A stretch of 64,000 nucleotides of DNA, taken from the NCBI GenBank assembly GCA_030248195.1, contig JASAND010011123.1, positions 29,500-93,499 on the forward strand. Reading direction: 5' to 3'. The DNA is from Trissonchulus latispiculum. Lineage: Eukaryota > Nematoda > Enoplea > Enoplida > Ironidae. Shown piece after piece: positions 1-9,800 of the stretch. The notes beneath the pieces were generated by a model, which saw only the letters and a list, made by a program, of their open reading frames with translations, ran no database searches and was not told the DNA's origin. Every line of letters begins with the position of its first letter. Position 1 is the stretch's first letter. A program made the position numbers and the translations under genes.

Positions 1-642
1 GTCATGTCGTGTCCTAAATGCGTTCATTGGTTGGCACGCCGGCCGATTTGGATTGAAATACAAATATGACCTTTTATTGAACAAATCCACATGACAAAAT
101 ATTCATTTTTATTACAGCCTACCCGAGTTTTAAGCGGTTGGTTTTCTGCTTGGGGAATGAAATGAATAACCCCGAAAAACTTGTACTGCTTGAATTTTGG
201 AAGTTCGCGAAAAGACATATTACGGACGACACATAGTTTATACTGCGAAACTGTAGACATTCATACTATCAGTCATTCAACAAAGGTACATGGCATATGG
301 CATACGAAAATATTCTATACACGAAATTGAGCTTTATACAAAATGACAAGGGTACTTGAAAAACAAACTTTTTAGGGAAATCTAGCTAGTTCAAAGGTTA
401 TCAAATTAGCCAACTACAGGGCATGCGAATTACAGATGAAAACCGATCAATACTGATTGTTTCTCAGATTCCAGTGCGTTTAATGCGTGTGCGACTAATT
501 GGAGGTCTGTTTCCAGCGCCTCCACCCAAACTATACTCAAGGGGAAATTATACTTTGCGAACCGTATCCAGCAGAATTCTTTCAGAATCTCTTTGGCAAA
601 CTTCTAGCAAACTCTAGTTACTAACTGGGAACAACACTGTAT
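1..642. other. No gene recognised
   Basis: I see no convincing coding or structural feature here; the short open frames lack domains and splice context. It lies beyond the 3' tandem repeats of the giant minus-strand element. It may be element tail, terminal repeat or flank, because the element end was not located. Confidence 0.4.
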
Positions 643-1031
643 GAGATGGGGATGTTTAAATCCCGATCGGGGAATGCTCGTCCCGATTCCTCATAATACC
701 TAACACTACAAACCAAATACACGAAATGAGATGGGGATGTCTAAATCCCGATCGGGGAATTACTCGTCCCGATTCCTCATATACCAAACACTAACCAATA
801 CAAACAAAATGAGATGGGGATGTCTAAATCCCGATCGGGGAATTGCTCGTCCCGATTCCTCATATACTACACACTACAAACTAACTGAACAAAATGAGAT
901 GGGGATGTTTAAATCCCGATCGGGGAATTACTCGTCCCGATTCCTCATATACCAAACTCTACATACTACAAACAAAATGAGATGGGGATGTTTAAATCCC
1001 GATCGGGGAATGTCTCGTCCCGATTCCTCAT
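643..1031. repeat. Five-copy tandem repeat, period 83-85 bp
   Basis: Copies begin at 643, 728, 811, 896 and 979 with GAGATGGGGATGT. Each has a conserved 52-bp core ending CCCGATTCCTCAT and a variable A/C-rich spacer. The core contains the palindrome CCCGATCGGG, and ATCGGG can pair with a downstream CCCGAT, so each unit can fold. It lies downstream (minus sense) of the last ORF of the giant element, so it is probably in its 3' untranslated region. Confidence 0.9.
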
Positions 1032-1062
1032 ATACCAAACACTAAACACTACAAACTACTGT

Positions 1063-1164
1063 GGGGCATTCAGCCCCCCGGGGCATTAAGCCCTCCTAAC
1101 AAAATACTGCGGGGCATTCAGCCCACCTAACAATTAAAACAAAATACTGCGGGGCATTCAGCCC
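1063..1164. repeat. Short hairpin repeats GGGC-ATTCA-GCCC, four copies
   Basis: Stem-loops of the form G(G)GGC-ATTCA/ATTAA-GCCC(C) occur at 1063-1077, 1080-1093, 1111-1124 and 1151-1164. The last two sit in a longer repeated unit beginning AAAATACTGC. Small repeated hairpins next to the 84-bp repeats make this end of the element structurally similar to its leader end. Confidence 0.85.
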
Positions 1165-1317
1165 ACCAATTATGCATATCAGTTCCCAACCACAACTTTG
1201 CCAAACGTATCAGAATATAGTGATCAAAATTTACAACTACTAAACTTTGCTAGAACTTCATCCTAAACTAACCTAACTATTTTAACTGACTGGATACTGA
1301 ACTGTCACTAAAACACA

Positions 1318-1323
1318 TTTATT
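1318..1323 (-). terminator. Polyadenylation signal AATAAA
   Basis: On the minus strand AATAAA lies about 146 bases after the stop of the proline-rich ORF, a usual distance. Functional use is inferred from position only. Confidence 0.45.
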
Positions 1324-1468
1324 GTTCGCAAGCACACATACGGTAAAAAATTCAATTGAGCACTGAGGCTGAAATTGTTCAAATGAAATTGTTCTGGCGA
1401 AATTAATCGCGAAAAAATTATTTACAAGGCAAAAATTGTTATTGTTCCGAATGATCACGATTTGACTT

Positions 1469-2548
1469 TTACTGTTCCATGGGTTGCTCAAGACGGCTTC
1501 CGATCAAACCGGAACTAGATCCTTCCATCCCTCCCTGGTTTAAAGGGTTTGGATTTCCGCTATGGGTGGGAAAATCCGGGGATGCCAGATAGAGAAGCTG
1601 ACGGGCCCGGATGGACCGGGCCTGGTTCTCTCCGGTTACGATGAAATCTGGAGCCTTCGCAGGCACCATATCCAGCAATTGCTGGCGCATCAGATCGAAG
1701 GCCACACGAAGACGGTAATTGGCCACGGCAACATCAGAAGCACCGTCGGCGATCATTTCTCCGAGATCTAAGATCCGTGCGGTCTTAGTAGCCTTGTTAG
1801 CAGATGGATCCACAGGATTGGCCTTCAGGAACAGCAAGGCCCGACCGAGCTCTGATGGAACGTGTAGACGCTCGTCCAACGTAGTCGTGCCATTGATCCG
1901 GTTGCCATACTGTGGAATCCGGAAAATCCGGGGCTCGATTCGGCCCTCCATCTGAATCAGGGCATCGCGGACGCGATTCTGCGGAGACTGAGGTAGCAGC
2001 GGAAGCTGATAGATCTGCGGTGGCAGTTGCTGCACAAAGACCGTTCCGTCGCGAGGAACCGAAGAATTTGGAGGAAGTGGTGGAGGAGGACCCGGAGGGG
2101 ACCGAGGCTGGAATGGAGGTCCAGCAGGGCCATTTCCCCCGGGTTGGTACTCAAAAGGATCATTCACCTGAATGATGTTTGGTCGAACTGGAGCCACGTT
2201 TGGCATCGGAGCCCGGGGAACCGGTGGGGTCCCAAATCCAGATCTGCGCCACGGGGCTTGCTGATCCGGTCCAGGCATCTGAACAGGCGCGGCAGTCCCA
2301 GGAAAGCAGGGTCCCAGATTCTGAGCCGAACCCGGCAGCGGATTAGGCTGCATGAACTGATAAGGCCGAGGGACCGCAGCAGGGGCCGCACCCGCCATGT
2401 TGACCACAAAACCAGGCAAAGGAGCCGAGGGCTGGGGGCTATACCGATCGAACTGGTCGTCCAACGGGTCATAGTTGAGACTGGTAGTAGAGACCGAGGA
2501 GGAGGAATCCTCATACTCGGTTCCGAGGTAGATAGACCGATTATTCAT
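1469..2548 (-). CDS. Proline-rich accessory protein of the giant retroelement
   Basis: A 359-residue ORF from an ATG with no family I recognise. The N-terminal 40 residues are Ser/Asp/Tyr-rich, and residues about 40-190 are Pro/Gly/Gln-rich with runs such as PPGPPPPLPP. From about 190 to 325 it turns into a compact, helix-prone region with many charged and leucine residues, and it ends in a Gly/Ser tail. No signal peptide or membrane segment is seen. It is the last ORF of the element. A splice acceptor (pyrimidine-rich, ending TTTCAG) abuts the ATG, so expression from a spliced sub-genomic RNA is likely. A structural or Gag-like co-factor is possible, but no function can be claimed. The frame is intact. 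Confidence 0.7.
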   Translation of the reverse strand: MNNRSIYLGTEYEDSSSSVSTTSLNYDPLDDQFDRYSPQPSAPLPGFVVNMAGAAPAAVPRPYQFMQPNPLPGSAQNLGPCFPGTAAPVQMPGPDQQAPWRRSGFGTPPVPRAPMPNVAPVRPNIIQVNDPFEYQPGGNGPAGPPFQPRSPPGPPPPLPPNSSVPRDGTVFVQQLPPQIYQLPLLPQSPQNRVRDALIQMEGRIEPRIFRIPQYGNRINGTTTLDERLHVPSELGRALLFLKANPVDPSANKATKTARILDLGEMIADGASDVAVANYRLRVAFDLMRQQLLDMVPAKAPDFIVTGENQARSIRARQLLYLASPDFPTHSGNPNPLNQGGMEGSSSGLIGSRLEQPMEQ

Positions 2549-2570
2549 CTGAAACCAAGGATTCGAAAGT
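2549..2570 (-). promoter_or_regulatory. Splice acceptor directly before the proline-rich ORF
   Basis: The minus strand reads TCCTTGGTTTCAG then ATG. A pyrimidine-rich tract plus AG falls exactly at the start codon. This suggests the ORF is the first coding exon of a spliced transcript. Inferred, no RNA evidence. Confidence 0.5.
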
Positions 2571-3670
2571 TACACACGCATAACAGTGCTTCGGCGCTGT
2601 CAGGTGCGTTCCAAGCCCGCTCGGCGGTACTCAGCGTCCAAAGGTGCCTCGGGCGTTCCTTTGGGTGTGATTTCAGAAACTAAACCGGTGAATCGTGATC
2701 ATTCGTACATATAAAGTTGCTAACCCCAAAGTTTGAAAAATTGAAATTTATTGAAAATATTTAATACTGAATTCGCAAATTAAAGTTCTAATTAACAGAA
2801 TTTGGCATTAAGCGAGAATTTTAACTCTTTCACAATAGATGAACAACTACTCAAGGCTCCATGGTGAGCAGAGTTGAACAACCAAAAGATAGAAAGAAAC
2901 GAAGAACTTGAAAACTGGATAAAATTACTTGAACCTTGAACTAGCTTATAAAATCGCTTAAACCGTGAACTTGGTTTTGATTTTGAAATTAAGATAGCGA
3001 GAAAAGGAACCACAGACTTGGCATAAACTTTTCCAAAATTGCATCTAAAACTTATAACTAATCATTTCCAATTAGATTTGCTACGCAACAAACCACAGAC
3101 TTAGCATATATTAACTTGAATTAGACACTTAAGTCTCCGAACTACAAATTGCAAACCAAACTTAACTAAAACTAGATGCAGATCGAGCCTAACTACTGAA
3201 AGACCTATTATGAAAGCGAAACTGTACACAGATGCGATTTATTGAATTACTCAGAAATTGTCGTACCCTGTCAACACACATACAATTAATATTACTGTCA
3301 GTCCAGTCCACTGGCCACTACAAGTAGATACCGTTACTAAGTAAAAACAGTCGAAAATAGCTCTGTACAATTAGCGAAATGTCGAAAATATTACAATTAA
3401 TTGTACCTTTTCCAGGTCCAAAACATGATACTACGAAACTGTCGAAACATGAAGAAATACACGAGAATAGATGGATTTTTTTGTATTTATGTATTATTTG
3501 ATTTTTTTGTATATTTTTAGTAAATTATATGATTTTTTTGTATTTTATTATAGCGCGACAAAAACAGAATTTGACCCACAGACTGCTGGTTACTAAATAT
3601 ACAGACTGAGTATTACTAAGGGAAAGAACTAGTAAAAGTCTGAGATAGAGTAAAATCAGAGTCTTATAGT
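2571..3670. other. Inter-ORF region of the giant element
   Basis: A/T-rich non-coding DNA. It holds two copies of ACCACAGACTTRGCATA at 3009 and 3092, and three copies of GATTTTTTTGTAT between about 3473 and 3545. On the minus strand there is an AATAAA at 3549-3544, about 122 bases after the NADAR ORF stop, a plausible poly(A) signal for that transcript. No ORF with domains is present. Confidence 0.6.
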
Positions 3671-5038
3671 TCAATAGGGATGATTTCTTCTCTGCTGACG
3701 ACGCTGACGGCGGTTCAGACGAGTGAACCCGCCGCGAGATTGGGAACAGGTACAGCCAGGGCAATGAGGAGGTGGACGAGGAGGGCTGTCGTTGATCATC
3801 CGAACGGGCTGGCGATCCCGTGGCAAAACGTAGACAGCATGATTCTGAGAGGGACGTTTGGCCCGGTATTCCTGGAAGGAGTACCCATTGGGCCCCAGAA
3901 GGGTATTCCTCCAATCATCCAATTGGGCAGTAGAGACGTCTCCTTGAGTGTAGGCTCCGATCCGGCGTGGATAGAACCGAATTCCTTCCCTGGTGATGGT
4001 GTAGGCGGTCCATTCCAAAGCCGCCCGAGGGGGGACTTCCAGAAGGAATCGTCGAGGATCCCCAGGCACCGTGACCTGGAGCCATGGAGGGCAGGCCAAG
4101 ATTGATGAGAGATTTCGGTCCGGATTCAGCAAAGGCACGTGATGACCCAAAAGCCGATCAAATCGAATCATTTCAATCTTGATGCTGTTATTGCATCCGG
4201 CAGGAAAGGTAGCAGCAGTGAACTCCGGAAACAGAAGGATGTGTTGAACCATTGGAGATCTGATTCCAAGTGCCACACGTAGACAGGTAGATGGAGTCGG
4301 ATTTTCCACCTTGATGATGTGAACTGGCCATTGGGTGTATTCCCAAGGAACACACTCCACCAATCGATCACACAAAGGCCCACCAATGACCACCGTTTGA
4401 GAATCTGCCGTCGGTGTACAGTTCGAGAGTCCGAAGAACGCCCGATACCATTCCAACAGTTGTCCCAAAATGTTCAAAGGCTCCTCGGCCGTGAGGTGAA
4501 GATCCATGAGGGCACGTCGAAGCTTCGGGTGACGAGCTCTGACATCCCGCAAATCCTTTCCAAATCCCCAGAATTTATCTGTGGTGGCTTCGATCAACTG
4601 AGTGTCCTTCGTTCCCATCAGCTGCTCTTGAAAATAGGGCAACTGATACTTAGCATAAAGTATAGCTGCCATGATGAAGAATTTCAAAAGCCGGACGTCT
4701 TGAGGATTGGGCAGGAGACCAGATGGATCCAGCTTCTTACTTTCAGCCTTGACTTCACGAGGGTCCATGATGTCCAGATCCCACATGGTTTTGGCCAAGG
4801 CAAATTGTCCATATAATTCGGCTTGAACCGCTTGATACGCAGTTTCAGCCGTCCAAACTCGGTGATCCAAATAGACGAACAATCGGGGTTCCTGGCTGTC
4901 CTGAGGGGCCTTAGCAAAGTTACTGAGGGCGCCAGCGGCCGAGAAAGACTTAAAGTAAGTCTGACGCCGCGAATTGTCTATCTTGTACGGGAGTCTGAGG
5001 AAGGGGATTCGACGGAGGGCCGCAGGTGCCTGATCCAT
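3671..5038 (-). CDS. NADAR-domain protein of the giant retroelement (predicted ADP-ribose N-glycosidase fold)
   Basis: From the ATG at 5038 the product is 455 residues. The frame is open further up to 5173, but only from a TTG. Residues about 33-205 match the NADAR/YbiA (DUF1768) pattern: a GALSNF strand near 36-41, TAETAYQAVQAE at 63-74 with the conserved Glu65 and Gln69, a long KFFIMAAILYAKYQ helix, GTKDTQLIEATTDKFWGFG near 142-160 with Asp154 and Trp157, and LNILG near 188-192. Family members hydrolyse ADP-ribose N-glycosidic bonds, including ADP-ribosylated guanine. Residues 205-425 are unassigned. The C-terminus has a CPGCTC cluster and an Arg-rich tail (RLNRRQRRQQRR) suited to nucleic-acid binding. 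The frame is intact. The domain call rests on motif reading by eye; the in-element role is inference. Confidence 0.75.
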   Translation of the reverse strand: MDQAPAALRRIPFLRLPYKIDNSRRQTYFKSFSAAGALSNFAKAPQDSQEPRLFVYLDHRVWTAETAYQAVQAELYGQFALAKTMWDLDIMDPREVKAESKKLDPSGLLPNPQDVRLLKFFIMAAILYAKYQLPYFQEQLMGTKDTQLIEATTDKFWGFGKDLRDVRARHPKLRRALMDLHLTAEEPLNILGQLLEWYRAFFGLSNCTPTADSQTVVIGGPLCDRLVECVPWEYTQWPVHIIKVENPTPSTCLRVALGIRSPMVQHILLFPEFTAATFPAGCNNSIKIEMIRFDRLLGHHVPLLNPDRNLSSILACPPWLQVTVPGDPRRFLLEVPPRAALEWTAYTITREGIRFYPRRIGAYTQGDVSTAQLDDWRNTLLGPNGYSFQEYRAKRPSQNHAVYVLPRDRQPVRMINDSPPRPPPHCPGCTCSQSRGGFTRLNRRQRRQQRRNHPY

Positions 5039-5048
5039 AGTGAAGTTA

Positions 5049-5075
5049 CCTAAAGCAACGGAGAACATTAGAACA
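5049..5075 (-). promoter_or_regulatory. Splice acceptor before the NADAR ORF
   Basis: The minus strand has TTCTCCGTTGCTTTAG ending at 5050, 11 bases before the ATG at 5038. This supports the ATG as the true start and removes the upstream TTG/ATG extension. It is the same arrangement as for the proline-rich ORF. Confidence 0.5.
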
Positions 5076-5173
5076 AGGAATTGGCATTTTGAATAATCAC
5101 AACTGCTTATCGAAGCGTGTGCGTCTGCGTTCGCTCGGCGCTCGCAGGAATAAAACCTTTTGCAGGTCACCAA

Positions 5174-6861
5174 TTCCCAAGTTCTCCGTCACTTGCCTAA
5201 ATTGATCAGACAGCGCTGCGTAAACCTAGGGGTAACAGGAAAAATGAAGATATTGACGAAGAAGAAGCTTACTAGGGAGAGTCTGCAGATCTTGGCACAA
5301 CCGAATCAAAACAACTATCCTATACAAGAGACGAACTTAATGATCTAATGAATCAACACAAAAAATTCTATACAAGAGACGAACTTAATGAGCGGATTTC
5401 TATACAATTGCTGAAGCTAATTAAGCTATACAAGTGGCCAGATGAACGGACAAAAACATAGATCAGAGGATAGCAAGGTTCGCAAGATGGGTCACTGGAA
5501 ATTAGCAAACACTGATAACCATGAAATTTCCTTAGTTATTTTGTTGTTTTTGAATACCCTTCAATGGGCGTAAAGCAACTCTTCCACACGTGCTTTCTAA
5601 CTAAACCATAATCACTAAAACTTTACAGAATTTTCACAAAATATTAGTTAAACTCAAAAGCCTGCTTTTAGCATAACAGCAACAAATGAACCAAAATAAA
5701 ACAACTGACAACCAAATCCAACGAAATATCACTAAATCATATCCAAAATCAGATCAAAAATAGCTGGGCGGGGTCCCGCAGGATTGCCCTGTCTTACCCA
5801 GAACTGCAAACCAAATCATAACTCAAAAATCCTTCATAACTTGAAATTGAACCACAGAACGATAGATGTTAAAAGCACCCTTTTTACTAGCTTAACCAAA
5901 GTAAATAAAAAATGAACAAAACAAACAGAAGCTACGTGTGGAAGCACCAGGAAAATTAGAAAATTAGTGTGAAAGTGACCCATCATGACGAAAATTGGTT
6001 AGTCCTTGAGATTATTACAGTTAAAATAGCATGACAAAGATAAAAATGACAATGGAAAGAGAGATGAAAGTGAAGATTATACAAGGAAGAACTATTTACA
6101 AAGGATTCTCTTGTCTTTCTGTGGTAAAAATTGGGGATCTTCCATTGGGTAATTTTGGTTGTAAGTTGCAAAATACCGTTAGGTTAGAGTTAAGAGTAAA
6201 ATTGGGTTAAGTTTTAAAGAAGTTTGTGAATTTTTAGGGGAAGAATAATTTAGAGAGTGGGACTGTGTTTTAGAGTGAGGGAAGGAGGAGAGGTGTTAAT
6301 TTTACTGAATTTTGTAATTGGTATTAATTTAGGAGTAAGGGGTGATAATTTGAAGGATAAAATGAGCTTTTAGGGGTGATCAGGCCCCAAAAGTTGAAAG
6401 AGACTTTTGATGAATAAAGGAATTGAGGGTATTTGTAAACACCGGATTGCCTGTGACAAGGCCAATTCGTACAATTAACAAAAGTAACAAAAGTAGAGAC
6501 TGTCACCAATCTCCTAGACGACAAGGGGGACTGTTAAACGTAAATAGCGGGCTGTAATAAAACAAGGGTTCGTAGATACCTATATAGGCTTTTGACTAAT
6601 AAACTTCATAAACTTAGGACGAAACAGCTTAGTTGCAACTTGTTAGTTGCTCAGAATTAGATAAAAACATTGTACTTAAGTTATTTGAACTTCAAGAACA
6701 AGAATCGCACAATAGAATTAAAATTAACTATAACTGTAAATCCAACCACAGAAGACCCCAAATTTTTGAGACATATGAGTTACACAATAATGACAAAAAC
6801 ACAAGAGAACCCTTTTGTATCTCTACCTAATCTGTACAATTAATGTCAGTCTAAAATCCAA
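5174..6861. other. Inter-ORF region of the giant element
   Basis: Non-coding, A/T-rich. A 24-bp direct repeat CTATACAAGAGACGAACTTA.. lies at 5320-5343 and 5368-5391. The recurring ACCACAGA motif occurs at 5851 and 6745, that is, upstream of the NADAR ORF in the minus sense. I see no coding sequence. Confidence 0.55.
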
Positions 6862-9800
6862 CTAGTGTTTGCCCTTTCGCCGGCTTCGAGTGACCGGACG
6901 TAAGGCAGCAGCGTACGATTGTATAACTTCCGGGTGCGTCTGATGGAATGGTTTCGTAGCACCCCGGGCTACATCCAACACATACATATAGTGGTTTCTG
7001 TCCACATGCCAAATATAAATCGTACGCTGGTCATGATCTGGTTCAATTCCGATGAACGTAGGTCGAAACTCTTGCCAAACCCAATAGTTATCTTCCCTTG
7101 GGTTGGTATACGTGGAAATAATGGTGTTCAGAGCAGCAGCAGCGATATGTATCTCAAGCTCGGTGGCATATGTCCCATCCTTGGTGATGGTCTCGATATC
7201 GTAGGGCTTGTCAGACCCATGATAATCATCAATCTTCTGACGAATTCTGGGATCGCTCTCTACATATCTAGCCAAAAACTCTCTGACCTTATTATAGTCA
7301 TGTTCGGTGTTGAATAAAACATGCGCAATTACCCGGTAGAAGCAGTTTCCGTCACCTACCACGTCTTGTACAACAGTGGGATAAGTTAGTACATTTTCTG
7401 TGCCCCAATCAGCCAGGTGCTGATGATGCCCAATGTAAGGGTCATCCCATCTCTGGGATTGCACAATTAACCACTCATTATCCACTGGTACCCACATACG
7501 TTTGACTACTGCTTCTGCCATGAATTCAATGTCTTCGTCGACGTGCGCGTCGGGAATTTCATCGACCAGCGCATCCGGGAATTCGTCGACGGCCCTGTAC
7601 AAATCCGGAGTCCGTGCCCTGGGAACCTCCTCAGGCTCCTCTAAGTCAGAATCTGACTGATCCAGGTCCAGCTCTACGTTTGGATCAGCCTCGAGTCCCC
7701 CAACTAAGTAATCATTCGGTACAGTAGGTAATACATGAGGAGTTCTAGCTGGCTTTAATCGCCGGAAATTAACTGCATGAACTCTCGCCCTTCGGTCATT
7801 CGCTAGTCGAACATGTGCCACAGGTGGCCTAACGGAAACTATTCTATATGGGCCCGTATAGGGCGCTATCAACTTATGACTTATCCTATCCTTAGCCCTC
7901 TGTGGCGTCTGAACCATAACTAGATCACCTTCCAAAAATGCTAGTTGCCGAATTCCCCTATTATAATTTCTTTCCTGGGCTGTTTGGGCTGCCTGTATGT
8001 GATCTCTGGCCAGTCTCCAGGCCTTACGAAGACCCTCGGAAACCTGAACGACATAGTCTGGAACCCTATGATAACTACCTGGTTGAACAAGCTTATAGCT
8101 GTTAGGCAAAGTGGGATCCCATCCGTGAGATAGGTAGAATGGCGTGTCGCCTGTAGAGGCATGTACACTCGTATTGTACGCAAAGGTACAATACGGAACC
8201 ATTCGATCCCAGTCAATATGCTCTTCTACAGCAGTGGCCAACATATGTTTCAATGTCCTATGCCAGCGCTCAACCTGGCCATTACTAGAAGGGTTGTACT
8301 TAGTCGTCTCCACCTTCTTAACATCTGCCAATTGACAAATTGCTTTGTTCAAAGCAGAAACGAACTGTGGACCCTGATCACTCACTAGCTTCCGTGGAGC
8401 CCCAAATTTTAACAAAACATGTTCCACAAATGTGAAAGCTGTAACTAAAGCGGAAGCGACTCGAACTGGAACTGAAATAACATACTTGGAAAATGCATCT
8501 ATGAACGTAATAATATACCTATGACCATGAACCGAAGGACGACGAAGATCCATAATATCAACATGTACTCGATCGAAAGGCTCCGTAGGCGGAATCGTAT
8601 GCAAATGAGTGTTCTTCTTCCTCTGTGGCTTCTTGTGAGCCATGCAAAGTCGACAAGAAGCAACCCAGTCCCGAACTGTTGCGTAACATTGAGGCCACCA
8701 ATAATTATTGAGAACCCTAGCGTGCGTACGAGCAACACCTAAATGACCTGCTAATGGGCTATCATGAGCCGCTAAAAGTACATGACTTCGCAATTGAAGA
8801 GGAACTGCTAATTGCCTTCTAGTTTCATCTCGAGCCTTATACAACCTATACAAAATATCATCCTCAAGAAAGAAATCCTGTGCCGTAGCCACTACCTTAA
8901 CTGCACGTGTAAAATTCGGAGGAAGAATATCGTTTTCAAGATAATCTCTAATAGACGAGAAGAAAGGATCAGCTCTTTGCTGTTCAACAAGATGCTCCCA
9001 AATGGTGTTAGTCAAAAACAAAGGCTCTTCTATAGGCAAATCCGAAGTTGGATCCTGCGGTACTTCGGCCGGTTTATTCTGATCCTCTGCTGCCTCTGCT
9101 GAAGGTTTCCAGAGAGACGAACCCCAACTGCCGGTGGAAACAGTGGCAGCTACCGAAGCATCATCCTGATCCGCGGGATCCCTAATTTCTGCCTCTACAT
9201 GGGGCACACCCTTTAATACATCTAGCTCCTGCTCTTTCAAATCCAAGTCTAAAAGTTCACCTTCTGCTGGCACATCAACAGCTAACATTGACCCTGGTCC
9301 TGGTGCCATTACACTTTCGGCGGCCGCTTCTGCCTCCGCCTGGTTAATCTCATGCAAGTTAACCTCGTGCATTTGCGCAACAACCTCATCTAAACTATGC
9401 TGTGCCTGTTGAGCTTGTCGAGCTTTTCGTGCCGAACGACGAACTGCATAAACCTGAGGAACTGAGTACGAAGCTTTCAACAGAACCATGTTTACAACAC
9501 CTACAAGCTGATCTGCGATCTCAGGGGTCACGGGAGGCGTGACAACCCGAGCGTTCAGAGCTGAAACGGGCTTCGGCCCAGCGATGTCCTTGAAGTACGG
9601 ATTCCTAGACAGTCCATCTGCATTGCGATTGGCTTTCCCTGGCCTATGCTTAATGTCAAATGTGTACTCACTGAGTTCCACTCGCCACCTAGCTAGCCTA
9701 GAATTCTCTGGCGGTGCAGACATTAACCAACGCAAAGCTGAATGGTCAGTAACTACCAAAAATGGAGGTCCTCCGTACAAAAAGTGACGAAAATGCTGAA

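Noticed and set aside
24..260. 78-codon minus-strand frame
   Set aside because: No domain and no splice or promoter support; typical chance frame.
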